Numbered from the stretch's first letter, positions 41,853-54,562 are shown. The stretch is DNA of 64,000 nt from Pararge aegeria (GCF_905163445.1 NC_053185.1:19114001-19178000), one strand, 5' to 3'. Notes: generated by a model from the letters alone, not told the origin. Made by a program: numbers and translations.

Positions 41853-42324
41853 AAATTTTAAAAATTATAAATTCAAAAAGTTGCCATGGCTCATTCCGGC
41901 TCTACCATCAAGTCAGCTCAATGATGTAGCATTTTCATCCGATTTGAACGCTAAGTTTCTCTACGCCCTTTCAACTTACTCTAAGCCAAAAATCAAGTCA
42001 ATTAGTTGCTTAGTTAGGGAGTGAAAGAAGGACAAACAAACATACACACTTTCGAAAATATAATATTATTCAGTAAAGAACCCGCGAGATTTAAGAACAC
42101 CGCGCTCAAAAGCTAGTTCACGCAAAAAATGCTACGAAGTCACTAAATTAAGTTACCCTTAACGCTGAAGCATCGCCGACAAAATCAAGAGCGGAACCGA
42201 GGGGCCCGACTAGTAATTTATAATTTCCCGCCGCTTGGTAATTTACGATATGCTTATCAGCAGTTTAAGAGAACGCAATATTTTCCACTGTAAGTGCAGT
42301 TCTTAAGATAACGGTGATATTTCC

Positions 42325-42412
42325 TAAAATTCTCATAACATAGAAAAGTTAGAGCTGGGAATCGAACTCGTCCCCCAAAGGTGAAGGTAAAGTCCTAACC
42401 ACAGTCCGCTTC
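42325..42412 (-). repeat. SINE-B head fragment
   Basis: CATAACATAGAAAAGTTAGA, GCTGGGAATCGAACTCGTCC, AAGTCCTAACCACAG. Confidence 0.6.
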
Positions 42413-42659
42413 CTAGGATAAATACTAAATATGGGTAAAGCTTTCGATGCTGTGATGTAGTGAACAGATTCGTTCGCATAACTCAGTGCACGAGGGATTA
42501 TAATTGACAAAGCATTGTACATAATCCAATTATTAATCTGTGAGCCGATTCAAATCGAAATACAATGTTAACCGCAATTCGTGACGCAAAACTTGACATT
42601 TCATAATAATTGCACGAAGAGGTTTCAAATTACACGTCACAAAATTAAATATTGCGTGT

Positions 42660-42905
42660 ATTTATTGATGCTGTCCGTTGTAGAAAAACCAGAGTTTCCG
42701 ACATAGCTCAGCGAGTCGCAAAGCTGCAGTGGAAATGGGGCACATAGCTCGGAGAACCGATGGACGTTGGGGTTTGAAGGTGCTGGAATGTCGACCCCGC
42801 ACATGTTGGTCGGCCCCAAACGAGGTGGACAGATGACATCAGACGAGTCGCTTGGAGCCGTTGAAAACAAGCGGCCTAGGACCGTGGATGCTAAAGTAAC
42901 TAAAA
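42660..42905 (+). mobile_element. RTE-type LINE C-terminal fragment
   Basis: With frame changes the strand reads RVSDIAQRVAKLQWKWA, HIARRTDGRWGLKVLE, then a block equivalent to GRPxTRWTDDI and a W-K-x-A-A-x-D-R-x-W-like end. This is the typical C-terminus of lepidopteran RTE elements (WKWAGHIARRTDGRW...). A SINE-B copy follows directly at 42911. Confidence 0.75.
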
Positions 42906-42910
42906 TAGAA

Positions 42911-43012
42911 AGCGGTGATAGCCCAGTGGACTTCGACTTCACTGTCGGGTGGCAGAGTTCGAATACCAAACCTCTAACTTTTCTAATTTATGGCGTTTTC
43001 AACAATTAAAAT
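42911..43012 (+). repeat. SINE-B head fragment
   Basis: AAAGCGGTGATAGCCCAGTG, GACTTCGACTTCACTGTCGG, AGTTCGAATACC. Directly follows the RTE remnant. Confidence 0.7.
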
Positions 43013-43059
43013 TTAAACGACTGTTTACATTTAAACTTGAGTGTGACTAGTTTAGTTTG

Positions 43060-43227
43060 GCGGCCGATTGGCGCATTCAGCAGACCCTATCTCGGTTATT
43101 ACACGTATATCATATGTTTTTATGTATATTATTTATAAAAATATTCATCAGTTCCCACAAGCTAAGCTTACTTTGGGGCTTGGTGTGCGATTTGTGTATT
43201 GATGTAGTATTATTTATTTATTTATTT
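43060..43227 (+). repeat. SINE-A, internally deleted
   Basis: GCGGCCGATTGGCGCATTC, then a jump past the B box to the TATGTATATTATTTATAAAA body, ending TTATTTATTTATTTA. Confidence 0.75.
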
Positions 43228-43477
43228 AGCGCTGTCACTTGCATAAGATTCTTAATGTACCCTTTAATTTTGTTATTTATTTAATCTATATTATCTATTT
43301 ATTTATACCTTTATTTCTTTTTTTCTTTAGTTTTAATTAAAGAGGATTGTGCAGCACCCCGAAAAGTCGTTAAGACTTAGGAGTGCTAAAAACAATGTAA
43401 TCATTTTTATCTCTTAAATAAATTAACACAATGGCAACTTAGTAAAGTTATTTATATGAAAACTCTTGTCTTATAAG

Positions 43478-43705
43478 TGGGAGGTTCCAATTGTCATGGC
43501 AATTTGGGAATTTTTATTTCATTAGTATTCTCTGGTCTGGTCTGGTAGGAAGCTTTTTGGTCGTGGCTGGTGACCACCCTACCGATGAAAACGTGCAACC
43601 AACCGATTTTACGTTTCGGTAAGATGTCTCATAGAAACTGATTATTGGTGTGCTAATAACTGCCTTACCCCTAACAGGTTGTCCCGCTACTATCATAGAC
43701 CCTTA
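43478..43705 (+). repeat. SINE-C
   Basis: GTGGGAGGTTCCAATTGTCA, TCTGGTCTGGTCTGGTAGGA, GACCACCCTACCGATGAAAA, CCCCTAACAGGTTGTCCCGC. Confidence 0.75.
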
Positions 43706-44382
43706 GTTTATGTCTAACTCGTAATGGCATTTATAAAAAAGTATTGTTTTAGAGAAAAAGTCGTCAATCAGAAATTTCCGTCATTATGAATACTGAAATA
43801 CCCGATAGGCTTTTCAACTCTACCATTTTCCAACTAGGCTTGTAAATAGAATCAGAGCTGCGTCAAAGTTAGCAGAAACAAGCAAGGAGCGAGCAAATAT
43901 TGGGCAGCGTTCACAAAATACTCGTATATCGCTACAGATTCGGACTGAATTATGACCTGAGCAAAACACAAATATTTGCCTGTGCTGTGTACCCACCCAT
44001 ATATTCGTATCATGAATAATGATTTACTGAGTGAGATTGCCCACGTACATGCACGTTTAAATGTGTCTCAATTCGTTGGTAATTCATTTGAAACGCTATA
44101 AATAGTCTTTTTTCGCATTTCATTTGCCTTGAATGCAGATTGCATCAAAAAAATCTGCTCATAAATCTCATCTACCTATCATGCCAGAACGAGTAAACGG
44201 ATCGGGATACAATTTAGGACAAGGATGATTATAGTTTAGAAAGCAATAAGCTACTTTTTATCCGGAAGAATGTACGGTTTCCGTAAAACAAGCTTTCAAT
44301 AGTTCATCCTTTTTGGGAAAGTAATTTAAAAAACTGGAATGGTTATGATGAATGGTGATGATGTTATAACTTTGTCGTATCC

Positions 44383-44660
44383 ATGTGTGTGTGTGTGTGT
44401 GTGTGTCTTTGGCATTGTTTTTCGCTACCGGATAAACCTATTTTGATTTTGGTAATTTTGATAGAAAGGAGAATTAGTTGGAAGTCTTCGGTAGTTTGGC
44501 TTGATGAAAATCGGTCCAATATGGCCGCCGCCACATATTTTTTTACACACAACTTCCTCAATATGGGTATCAAATGAAAGAGCTTGACTTGTAGAATACT
44601 ATACATAATTATATATTTATAATTCACGATGGCGAATTACATTTTAAAGGACTTGACTTG
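44383..44660 (+). repeat. TG microsatellite followed by dispersed repeat D
   Basis: TG dinucleotides run 44383-44406. Then CTATTTTGATTTTGGTAATT, CAATATGGCCGCCGCCACAT, GGGTATCAAATGAAAGAGCT and TAGAATACTATACATAATTA follow the order of repeat D. Confidence 0.7.
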
Positions 44661-44845
44661 TACACTTTAATTTTCTCATTATTATTTTATATATTATTTA
44701 ACTAAAATCCCATGTACTCGTAACAAACTTGATAGTTTACAAAACGTTTTCCCCTGTTTAGCCTTTTGGGGTAGAATACTACCCAGCATTTTTGGGCTAT
44801 AGTTTTTATCAGTCAGTCAAGAGAGCCTTTATATATAAAGTTAAA

Positions 44846-45104
44846 AATAAATATACTGCGACAATACACACATCGCCATCTAGCCCTAAAGTAAGCGTAG
44901 ATTGTGTTATGGGTACTAAGATGACTGATGAATATTTTTATGAATAATATACATAAATACTTATAATATACAAATAAACACCCAGACGATGAAAAACATT
45001 CGTGCTCATCACACAAACATGTTCCAATTGTGGGAATCGCACCCACGGCCATGGACTCAGAAAGCAAGGTCGCTGCCCGCTGCGCCAGTTGCCAGTTGGT
45101 CGCC
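44846..45104 (-). repeat. SINE-A, near full length
   Basis: AATATACTGCGACAATACAC, CATCGCCATCTAGCCCTAAA, GGGAATCGCACCCACGGCC. The head ends with a short duplication GCCAGTTGCCAGTTGG. Confidence 0.82.
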
Positions 45105-45394
45105 GTTATAGTTTTAGAAGAAGATTTTTATCGACGTATATAAGCCTGTCTGGTTTAAATCAAACAAAACAATTAAATCAACGCCGTGTGTTAAGTCGAT
45201 CAGTGTTTGGGTTAGCCGGCTAGCGTGTAACAGCGCCTGGGGAGAGGCAGCTGTGATAATACGGTGTAGAGATCTGTTTGCAAATACATAGCGCAGAATT
45301 AAGATCACACAGAAAACGTGTACATGACTAAAATCGAAGCATCCACATTCCTCGGGTGTAAAGTGAGACTTACGCGGGGCGTTTTCACTGTTTT

Positions 45395-45445
45395 CGGCAC
45401 GTCTCACTTAAAACCACAACGTCCACTACTAAGCCAGGTAGGTCA
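45395..45445 (-). repeat. SINE-C head fragment
   Basis: CACGTCTCACTTAAAACCAC, AACGTCCACTACTAAGCCAG, GTAGGTC. Confidence 0.5.
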
Positions 45446-45689
45446 TTTAAAGCTTTCTAGTAATTTCAAAAACTTTGCGAGTAGTTTTAATACAACGACC
45501 CTGAATACAGGACAGTAGGTATATAAGGATGCTTGATGTAGCAATGTTCTTTGCCTTACCATTTACATAAATAAATAGTAAATGCCATTGCGATACCATT
45601 TATCGCAAAGGCATTTGAATTTAGACCACATGCGAACATGTGAGACCCTGAGAATTTAAATATCTCCAGGACTAAAAGTAGCCTATGTT

Positions 45690-46050
45690 ACTCTCTGTCC
45701 CTTCAACTATCTTACGCAAAATAAACCTACTGGTCCTACTACCGTTGCATACATTTAAAAACTGTGTAAAAACACTTCTAATACAGCGATGTTACTATAC
45801 ATTAGATGCCTTTCTTTATGACAAGGTAGATTGGGAGCAGCCAGTTTCGCTCTCATCTCCCGCAAGATAGAGAAATGATTGTAAATGTTGATGTTGGAAA
45901 AGAGCAACTGAGTATCTTGCCGGCTCTTTGCGGTAGAATCTGCTTTCCGAACCGGTGGTAGAGTCACAACAAACAGACATACTTGACGGTTCAAAAGTGC
46001 TTATATAGTAGGTCTACTTGAAATAAATGAATTTAGAATTTTAGAATTTT
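45690..46050 (+). mobile_element. LINE C-terminus plus 3' end, GAATTTT-tail family
   Basis: The frame 45690-45870 ends with residues like CYYTLDAFLYDKVDWEQ and a stop, comparable in position to the C-terminus of the TTTGAC LINE (YYSIKDYVNDKKAWV). The shared 3' UTR follows, ending AATGAATTTAGAATTTTAG. So the two LINE families are related CR1/jockey-type elements. Confidence 0.78.
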
Positions 46051-46059
46051 AAAACTAAG

Positions 46060-47420
46060 GACGTGCAGGCATGACAAACAAACGAACAACTACGCTTTCG
46101 TGTTTTTAATATTAGTCAGGATATTTACGTTTATTTATTATATAAATGTAGATTTCCACATAAGCGGTTTGCTTATATTTTTATTCCATTTCGGTGAATA
46201 AACAATGCGAAAAATCCATGTCGTAGTTGAAATATGTATTGTTTCAATAAATAAATCTCTCAATCATCTCTCTACTTAATGACAAAAGTGGCACTCGGTG
46301 TTTCATAAAATATTCAATTTGCCAAAAATAATCAACGTATTTTATATTAAAATTTTAATTAACCAACGGGATTAATTTATTAATATTTTGATGCTCATCA
46401 ATGCCCTTTATTTTTATAGGTGGCTTATAATTACACACACATACACACAATCACACATCCACAACCTTGAGTGTGACTAAATTACTGTTTGGATCCGTAA
46501 GAAGGCTACGGCACCCGTGTGGCCTGCACATTCATGTTTTACTTTGCCTTAGTTTAAGATTTGCTCGCTCGCAATCGAGAAGTCGTCTTCGAGCAAGGAA
46601 ATAGGAACTTGAACATCGACATCAACAAATGAATCATATTAACACTGTTTTAAGCTCTAATTTGCCTGAAATTTTTTAGCATGGTCATTTGATAGAGAAT
46701 TTGTAAAGTGTAAATCAAGAAATACTGAATTTGAGACTCTAAAATGCGGGACATAAGGTCCACTTTAATTAGACGATATAGAGTTGGATATGCGAAAACG
46801 ACACCTCGACTGCAAAATTCAAAGTCAAAGTCAGAAGTTTTTTTTTTTAATATTCAACTGGTGAATTATAAAAAAAAAACCTTGGAACCGGCGGTTAGGG
46901 CTCCAGATTGAGGAAACTCCATACAATACGTGCCGTTTCAAGAACTACTACAGTGTTTGGCAGCTTTCTGTATACGTACCTTGATCCAATAACATTTTAT
47001 TCATAAAGTTATTAAAGATAGTGTAAACAAAATTAAATTCCGCAGTGAATAGTTGTTTGCAGTAGCAGAACCTGAGGTATTAACAATATAACATAGCTTT
47101 AGAAGACTTTAAACCTCGGAATTTCAAGCATTCCGGGATTAGATTAATGGTTTCAACATATGGCTATAAGACTGAGCCTCCTTAGTTCTCACTTTGGCGT
47201 TAATTAATTTAGTTGCTAGACTAGACTGGTATGTATGTCTGACACGAGAGACACGGCAGAATGCGGTTTACTACATATCTCTTGATCATATCCATTTTCA
47301 CTAATTAATGCAAATAAATTAGGTCTTTATGACTCAGCAAACTACTACTACTATTTACTTTACGAATTTTCATGATCGAAGAAAGGAAGCAAAGTAACTG
47401 TTTGTTTGTTTTTGCATTCC
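46060..47420. other. No recognised feature
   Basis: Contains an ACACAC-rich stretch (46433-46460) and AT-rich sequence; no coding signal. Confidence 0.45.
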
Positions 47421-47427
47421 ACTAAAA

Positions 47428-47708
47428 GTTAGCCCTTAACTGCTATCTCACCGGTGGTAAGCGATGATGCAGTATAATATGATGATAGCGGGCTTACCTG
47501 TTTTGGTATGGTAGTTTATGTTAAACCTATAATTTGGTTTCTAAAGGCTAAATCGCGTGGCGGAAGTATTTTGTTGGTAGGGTGGTAAATCCAGACCGGA
47601 GAAAATTCAGAAATTATTAACTCTTAAATTTCCCTGCTGGGAATCGAAGCCAGAACTTTTACTTATACGACTACAGCGCTCACTACTACATATGGGAGGA
47701 CGGCAAAA
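47428..47708 (-). repeat. SINE-C, near full length, diverged
   Basis: GTTAGCCCTTAACTGCTATC, TAGCGGGCTTACCTGTTTTG, GTTGGTAGGGTGGTAAATCC, CCCTGCTGGGAATCGAAGCC. Confidence 0.75.
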
Positions 47709-47709
47709 C

Positions 47710-49920
47710 ATTTTTTTTTAAATAAGATTAAAATACCTATGATTCTGGTGAGACTTTATTTAGTCACTGACTCACTGAGTGCAAAGTTCCAGACTAAATT
47801 TCTATTCTGTTTTTAACATTAGCTTATTGAAATTCCTTACCTAATTCAGACTGAAAATTCATAGTAAGTCATTTAAGTACAAGTAAAACAATGTCAACCG
47901 TTGTAATCTTAGGTTCTCCCAACAAAGGATTAAGCTGCTTGTCAAAACTTGAAGTGTGAAACACAGGAGCTGTGACAATTTTATTCCTTGTGCCGGGCGC
48001 TTGTAGCAAAAAAAATATTGTAAAATTACTAACTAGACTATATAATTGAACAAGTAAGGCGATAAAAATATTAAAAAAGTGTAGTAATTTTCATATTTTA
48101 AAATGGTGTCATATAGCCGCCATATTGAATTTATTTATGAAAAATAAAATTTATGAAATAAAATATTTGATTTGCCAATTTAATTTAGACCAATTGTATA
48201 TTTGTACCTACACAAAAGAATTGGACGTTGACGCCGATGGACGTTGGGTTGGAACCCCAACGGTGCTGGTATTCACATAATTCGTATCAGTGCGAGCCAA
48301 AAGAAGGTCGCAAAAGGGGTTTGTCGGTTAAAAAAGGGCGTAAAATATGGAACTATACAATATTATGTGTATTATATGATTTATTTTTGACACTTTCTTG
48401 CATATTTACGCCTTAAAATGTCCGAAGTGGTAGCGCAGCCATGAAAAATGTGTGTCCCAGGTCGCGACAAGGCGGATTTATTGGGGCATGTTTCAAGAAA
48501 ATAGCCTTTTAGGAAACATGTTGGTTCGTATTTTTTGTTTGTTTATTTTATTTATTACGGCCATCAACGAAATAACATGGGTACATAAAAAACAAAACTA
48601 GGATACTTATTAACAACGTATGCAGATTTTTATGCGCATTTGAATGTAATATTTTTCCAGAACCTTCTTACAAAATGTAGTTATTAAGTTTTTCGTTCCG
48701 TTGTGTATGTGGGGGTATTGTGTGAACGTGTCTGTGCTTGGGTATGTGTGTCTGTGTTTGTGTGGATGCGTAGATGCGCGTGTTTCCGTTAGAAGCGGAG
48801 CTAGAAAGGGATCTTCGCGCATACACTTGTTACAAGCCAACATATTTCGGGTTATTGGACTGATATACTTCTTTGTTGATACAGTAGTATCGATAACGGG
48901 TTGGTTGGTGTTTTTCTAAACATGGATGCACGCATATAATTGCTGGCATATAAGTTAAGTTAGTTAAGGTTGCAATTAATGCTGCCAGCTTTGTTTCAAA
49001 AATAGCAGTACTCAAAAGGGAATGTTGAACATTTGATTATTTGAATCCTGATTTCTGAATATTTTTTTTACTATTTGCAACACGCAACGAGCGTTTATTT
49101 GACATTTCGTTTTTAAATGAATGGCCACCAAGATAAATATTAAACTGTGTTTTTTTTATATTGATCGCGCATTTCAAAAGAGTACACCGACAAAAGAATA
49201 AATATGGGGTATACCATCAAAAATGAAAGGTTTGACGCCAATGGTTATATTTTAATTATTGTAACGGTCCAACAATACAGTAGGTATATTTTTACCGGCC
49301 GTAAAAAGGGGGATATATTGGGCAACGTTCAGCATTAATGTCCACTTCATAAAAAACAACACGATAATAATTTGTTTCGGGGGCTGGCTAGGGTCAGTTG
49401 GGGTCGTAAGTCACACGGCGAGGACGTTCTTTATTATGTTATTATTGGCCCCGTTTTACCCTCTTTCGGTTAAACTGCGTACAATAAAATAAATATTATT
49501 ATTTTAACTGAAGTCCACCTGAATGCTGGAGCGCACATAATCTTCGGGTGATCTTTATGTGTTATGGATTCTTCTCGGGAGGCCGATGTCTATCGGGGTA
49601 CGGGCCATGAGGTTTTGCCTCGGTAAGCCGGGTTGATATTTGCAGGAAACATTGTTTCTCCCGTTTTTATCTTTAAAACTCAAAGATAATTTTTAATCTA
49701 TATAAAATAAAAATTTAAATCTTCTTAAATGAAACAAATTCGATAAAATACTGGTACATTGATACATATACGCATACATAGACTAATAAACATATAAACA
49801 CCTTGTAGCTAGGTAAACGAAATAATTTGTTTCTTTCAACTAATTCCTTGCTGTATGATTACGATAAGATCTATTATATATAGCAGAAAAACTTCAGAAA
49901 TAAAAGCGTTGAAATCAAAG
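47710..49920. other. No recognised gene
   Basis: 48200-48260 (GATGGACGTTGGGTTGG) echoes the RTE C-terminal block but is too short to call. 48700-48790 is TGTG-rich. The rest is unassigned. Confidence 0.4.
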
Positions 49921-49925
49921 GCATG

Positions 49926-50031
49926 TGAACTCTACCAGTCCGCACTAGACCAGCATAGTGGACTATGACCTAAGAACTTATTACTCAGAGAATAGACCCG
50001 TGTATTGGGCCGGTAATGAATGATAACGATG
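49926..50031 (+). repeat. SINE-B tail
   Basis: ACCAGTCCGCACTAGACCAG, AGACCCGTGTATTGGGCCGG, TAATGAATGATAACGATG. Confidence 0.6.
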
Positions 50032-50034
50032 CAA

Positions 50035-51220
50035 TGCTATGTGAATACATATGTACATTAGATTACATATGTTTGTTGGTTTATCATAACTTCTTTATAA
50101 ATTCTTCGTTACAAACCAAAAAATAATTCGATAATAGTGATCTCAACGAAACAATTCACAAGCTAGTGCCCCGCATTTTTTTTAAATTTTTTTTTTAACA
50201 ATGATTATTTTTCACCGACTAATTGTGAACCGGTAACCTTTTTAAACAAATAAAATTAGAGGATAGTCTAGGTATGTCGTTTGCAAAGAAAGATTCCCTA
50301 ACGATACCTAAATAAAGTACGAGGTAAATCACATTATGTTTGCCGAGCAGAAAACATGAACGCAATCGTTTACTATTCGTCCAAAAGGAAACAAAAAGCC
50401 ATTCCCATAAGAAGCAGGTGTTTTTACAAACATTTAGTCATTTCTACCCGTCTATGCCGCGACTAACAATTTATGGCGTTTTAATTTTATTTACAGAGTT
50501 TCCTATATTTATTAACTTCACAAATCACTTTCTGATGGAGCGAAGTGAAGTTTATAGGCTAACTTTCGCTCATAAACATACCTTAATAGGTCGGATTTTG
50601 GTAATTTTAGTGGTGGGTAATTTTGATTTAGACTCCATTAGGGCTAAAAACTGTGGAAAAGTGAAACAAGAGAGTTTTATTGAGATTGGGAGCATTAATG
50701 GATGTGGGAACGGTCGCTTTTTGTTGCGTTTGTGGTTGCCATGTTTGGTCAATGTGCCTGACGTCAAATGTATGCAAAAAGACAAATGCGGGGCGCTAAG
50801 TTGCTATTTGGAAACCCTTTAGAAATGTCAAACAGTTAATTAATAAATAAAGGTTAATATAAAAACTAAACTTTTAATTGTAAGTAGTGAAAAGTTAATG
50901 TAAAACTACCAAACATGCCCGTAAATTAAAAAAAATTCCTACTGCAAAATGCGATTTTTTGTATTTCTGGTTTCGTAAAGATCAATAATACTTGCCGAAA
51001 ACGACATTCATATCGGCTATACACAAAAAGAAAAAACAATGTAGAGAATAACATAAAATTCCAGTGCCATATTTACGGACTCAAGATATAAAAAAATAGT
51101 ACCATTCCTATGAAATGACTGCCATTATCTACCATAGAATCTTGTAAAATATTATGAGACTGCATGACTAGCGTTATCCGGATAGGCTATATCTGAAATA
51201 GGCCGTGCATCCATCAATGA
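50035..51220. other. No supported gene; one 160-codon frame
   Basis: 50340-50822 is open on the plus strand, and a 71-codon frame is open opposite it. Composition is mixed and I see no domain, signal peptide or conserved motif. It may be an old TE piece. Confidence 0.4.
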
Positions 51221-51224
51221 TTCT

Positions 51225-51294
51225 CCATTTGGGGCCATTTAGCATCAATTGGGGCCATTTCGACCCATTTGGGGCCATTTCAACCCATTTGGGG
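51225..51294 (+). repeat. 20-bp tandem repeat, 3 full units
   Basis: Units start at 51231, 51251 and 51271. Each is GGGGCCATTT followed by a variable CRACCCATTT-like half; a fourth unit breaks off after GGGG at 51291. Confidence 0.93.
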
Positions 51295-51599
51295 TAACGC
51301 GAACCAAAGAGTAATTGCGCGCGTATCGCTTGCTCCCGTTAGCTTTTTTTTTTGTAAGATTTATTAGAAAAGATAGCGCCGAGCGGCGTTGTCGCGATAA
51401 AGTAAATTGTTTTAGCTTTGGCTTTTAGGGTCGATCAGATTACGTACTTTTGGTATTGCAATTATATTATTTTTAACTGTCTTTGCAAAACGAGGATGTT
51501 CTTTGGATGTTCTTTTTCTATTCTTTAATTTTCTTGTGTACTATATTTCCGCCAATAATAATGAAAAAGACAGGAAAGCTAATATACTGAAGCATTAGA

Positions 51600-51712
51600 T
51601 TGGAATTTGGGATTTAATAATTTCTGATTTTTCTCTGGTCTGGTGGGTGGCCGTGGCCGTGGCTGGTTACCATCCTACCGACAAAGGCGTTATGCGATTA
51701 GTGTCATTAGAA
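51600..51712 (+). repeat. SINE-C, left part
   Basis: GGAATTTGGGATTTAATAAT, CTCTGGTCTGGTGGGTGGCC, GGTTACCATCCTACCGACAA. A tail of the same orientation begins at 52040; the roughly 330 bp between may be an insertion. Confidence 0.7.
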
Positions 51713-52039
51713 TACCACCCAGGTTTGTAATATATGCTTACAGATAATTAAGTCTATCTATGATACGTTAACTACAGAACATTATTGGCAGTTTACCATG
51801 TTGTGTATAAAAATGATCATGTGACTTAAAAAGTAGTCAGTTTTTTCTTAATTACGAGAATTAATATCGTCTCGTACATCAGTGGGTAATTCATTATAAG
51901 GCGAGGAACTAGGTAAACGTTCGTGCGCTCGCCATACCTATTGAACGCGCCCGAAGTGCATAACCGGCCTCGAGTAACGACCCGCGTGCATACAGGATGT
52001 TCTACTTTGTTCCACTATATGTTATTGAAAAAGTTCATT

Positions 52040-52150
52040 AAGAAGCGTAGAAACCGATTAGGACTACCATACACCCTAACAGGCTAGCCCGCTACCATCT
52101 TAGACTGCGTGAGATTGCAGTCAAGGGCTAACTTGTAGTAGGGCTAACTA
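52040..52150 (+). repeat. SINE-C, tail
   Basis: GTAGAAACCGATTAGGACTA, CCCTAACAGGCTAGCCCGCT, GCGTGAGATTGCAGTCAAGG. Confidence 0.7.
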
Positions 52151-52409
52151 ATAAAGAAAAAAAAAGTTGCATGGCTATCGCCAGTTGTGAAATCCTATTC
52201 CTTAGGTTCAAAATGTTGGATCGAATTGCTTCAATATTCCTCTAGGCATGGTTTCCCCTTCAATTTCGTAGCACCATCATGGGATGACTCACAAACATGC
52301 ACTATCAACAACAGTCAAACCGTATGAAAGTGAAAACTGATAAAAGCCGGGCGGAACTATTTAATAATTAAAATTTTAGATTAGCAATTAGGGTAACCGG
52401 AATTCGTTT

Positions 52410-52450
52410 TTGGGACGGAACACCCAAAAGTTTTGACCGGACGTGAGAGC
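52410..52450 (+). repeat. Dispersed repeat J, copy 1
   Basis: GGAACACCCAAAAGTTTTGA and CCGGACGTGAGAG; the same order is found at 53359-53400. Confidence 0.5.
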
Positions 52451-52478
52451 AACTGTTTCCTTGGTCTCACAGTATGTT

Positions 52479-52699
52479 GACGGCCGATTGGCGCAGTGGG
52501 TAGCGACCCTGCTTTCTGAGTCCAAGGACGTGGGTTCGATTTTTTACCGGTCCACATCTGGACAATATTTGTGCGATGAACATGAATGTTTTTCAGTGTC
52601 TGGGTCAATGTAAATTATTCAACAGTTATCTCAGTACCCATTACACAAGCTACGCTTACTTTGGGACTAGATGGCGATGTGTGTATTGTCGTAGTGTAA
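52479..52699 (+). repeat. SINE-A, internally deleted
   Basis: GACGGCCGATTGGCGCAGTG, GGGTTCGATT (then T-run), GAACATGAATGTTTTTCAGT, CTACGCTTACTTTGGGACTA. Confidence 0.82.
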
Positions 52700-52995
52700 A
52701 AAAAACACGAGGTTTTGGGTTCGATTCTCTGTTGTTCAAATATATAAGGTAAATCTCAGTATCTCGGAGTATAGAATTGTGTAGGTCTATGCCATATCTT
52801 CGCACTTTTTTAGCATATGTTGCTGCTGGAACGACCTGGCTTCACAAGATTGCTTCACGCAGGAGCTGAATGAATTCACCTATAGCTTAGCTTATATATC
52901 TAAATAAGGCAAAAAATATACTAATGACATACTATGGGCACATTACGACGCACTCTGTAGATAGGTTTTAGAGTAGTAAAGCGTTATATTTGAAC

Positions 52996-53128
52996 CCAGT
53001 GGCGTGCACAGGTTCTTCGGTCAGGTGATGCATAAAGCAGATATATAGCATAAAATAGAAAAATACAAGCTATATAAAATCATTTGGGTAGGCAGTGCTT
53101 TTGTGCATGTATGATGTGCACGCCACAG
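52996..53128. mobile_element. Small TIR element, second copy
   Basis: Ends CAGTGGCGTGCACAGG and TGTGCACGCCACAG, flanked by TTTGAAC at 52989-52995 and 53129-53135. The interior is mostly unlike the 4.0 kb copy. Confidence 0.65.
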
Positions 53129-53354
53129 TTTGAACATATAACCTGCATCTATTGTTTTACTATGGCACAGCGGTCAATAACGCAGGGCTTTAGTAAATTT
53201 TTTGTGATAGTAAAATTTAGTTTGAAATTCCTTTTTTTTAAGTCACCCTCTACAGCTGCCGCTCAAGTAACACATGTCAGTAATTATTATTTATTTTTAA
53301 CTAATAGCAAATTGAAATCCGTACGGGCGTAAAATACCATTTAATAAGTTAATC

Positions 53355-53400
53355 TTTTCGGAACCATAAACCCAAAAGTTGAGGCCGGACGTGAGAAGGT
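53355..53400 (+). repeat. Dispersed repeat J, copy 2
   Basis: AAACCCAAAAGTTGAGGCCG and GACGTGAGAAGG. Confidence 0.5.
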
Positions 53401-54340
53401 AACGAGGCAGTTAAATTTTTCCCCTTGATTCTGGGTTAAATTGTTTTTGTCTCCCGCACAAAGTTAGTTAGTGTGCGTATTACCCGAGGCGGGACGAAAA
53501 CAAAGTTTAGGGTTAAATTGATTTTTCAATTAGTTACGTTTAGGAAAGGTTTAGTGAATTAGTTGCAATAACGCAAACCAGTCGATGATTTCGGTTAGGC
53601 AATATAACTTTGACTTTGATATAAATGTATTCAATATAATTTATCTAGCTATCTATATCTTTATATCTATTTATTATTTTTTTAAATAAAATAAATATAA
53701 AACGTATAAACGAATTACGAAATAATGTTGTAGGATGCATATAAGTATATTTCATAATAGTGATTCCTTATGGAATATACGAGTAGTTTTACCTGTAAAA
53801 ATGTTAAATGAAAAGAAGCATATTTAATTTTCCATACAAAGGAATTCAAAACTATCTAAGTGTTTACTTATGACTCTATTGAAGATAAAAGAGCGACACG
53901 CGCATAGACAGGAGTCACGTGATTTTAGGCTGAGCCTGATTTCTTGCAGTAAAAACAATGGCAGTGGTTTACTCGAAAACTATTTGGTTTTCGGTTACAC
54001 AGATAAGTCTCAGATACAGTACATAATGTTCCTCGAAAGTGTGTGACGTATTATTTTGGTTTTCATTTACAAGTTGTATAAATAGTATATAAATGTAAAA
54101 TAAATGTTCGGTTTCGTATAGGTTCCGTAATGGTAAACGGGATAAGGCAAGGCAGATGATGATGTAGAAACCTTCATCTGGTGTAATAAACATTTTCAGC
54201 CTTATTAGATTCCTGTAACTACACCTTTGAATTTCTCCCATGGTATGCAGTTGATACTATATTTTCGCCCACCAAAATCAACCATCTGAACCATGCGTGA
54301 TAAATTTATCAATTTACATATTAAGCAAGCCAAAACGATG
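53400..54340. other. No recognised feature
   Basis: AT-rich; the minus frame at 53969-54241 has no known motif. Confidence 0.45.
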
Positions 54341-54344
54341 ATCA

Positions 54345-54430
54345 GGTATGTAATTTATGTTCACGTCAAACTCGAGCTGAACTTATAATTGCTTCCCCCA
54401 ACCGTTATACCTGGCGACAGGTGAAGAGCA
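54345..54430 (+). repeat. Dispersed repeat I, copy 1
   Basis: GTAATTTATGTTCACGTCAA, ACTCGAGCTGAACTTATAAT, ACCTGGCGACAGGTGAAGAG; pairs with 56.96-57.04 kb. Confidence 0.65.
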
Positions 54431-54528
54431 TTCACTTATAATATCTACGCATAGATTAATTTCAGAATTTACAGTCAAGTTTACTTCGGTAAGTCTTAAT
54501 AGTCTCGTTGTTAGATCACTTTGATCCT

Positions 54529-54562
54529 TACTGTACACTGTATTACAGTACAGTGTACAGTA
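54529..54562. repeat. Perfect inverted repeat, 14-bp arms, 6-nt loop
   Basis: TACTGTACACTGTA, loop TTACAG, then TACAGTGTACAGTA. Confidence 0.9.

Noticed and set aside
42637..42969. 110-codon minus frame
   Set aside because: Antisense of the RTE C-terminal block and a SINE-B head.
50340..50822. 160-codon open frame
   Set aside because: No domain, signal peptide or conserved motif, mixed composition, and an open frame on the opposite strand as well; not supported as a gene.
51225..51294. Regularly spaced repeat resembling a CRISPR array
   Set aside because: Units are directly adjacent with similar halves, only three copies, in an insect genome.
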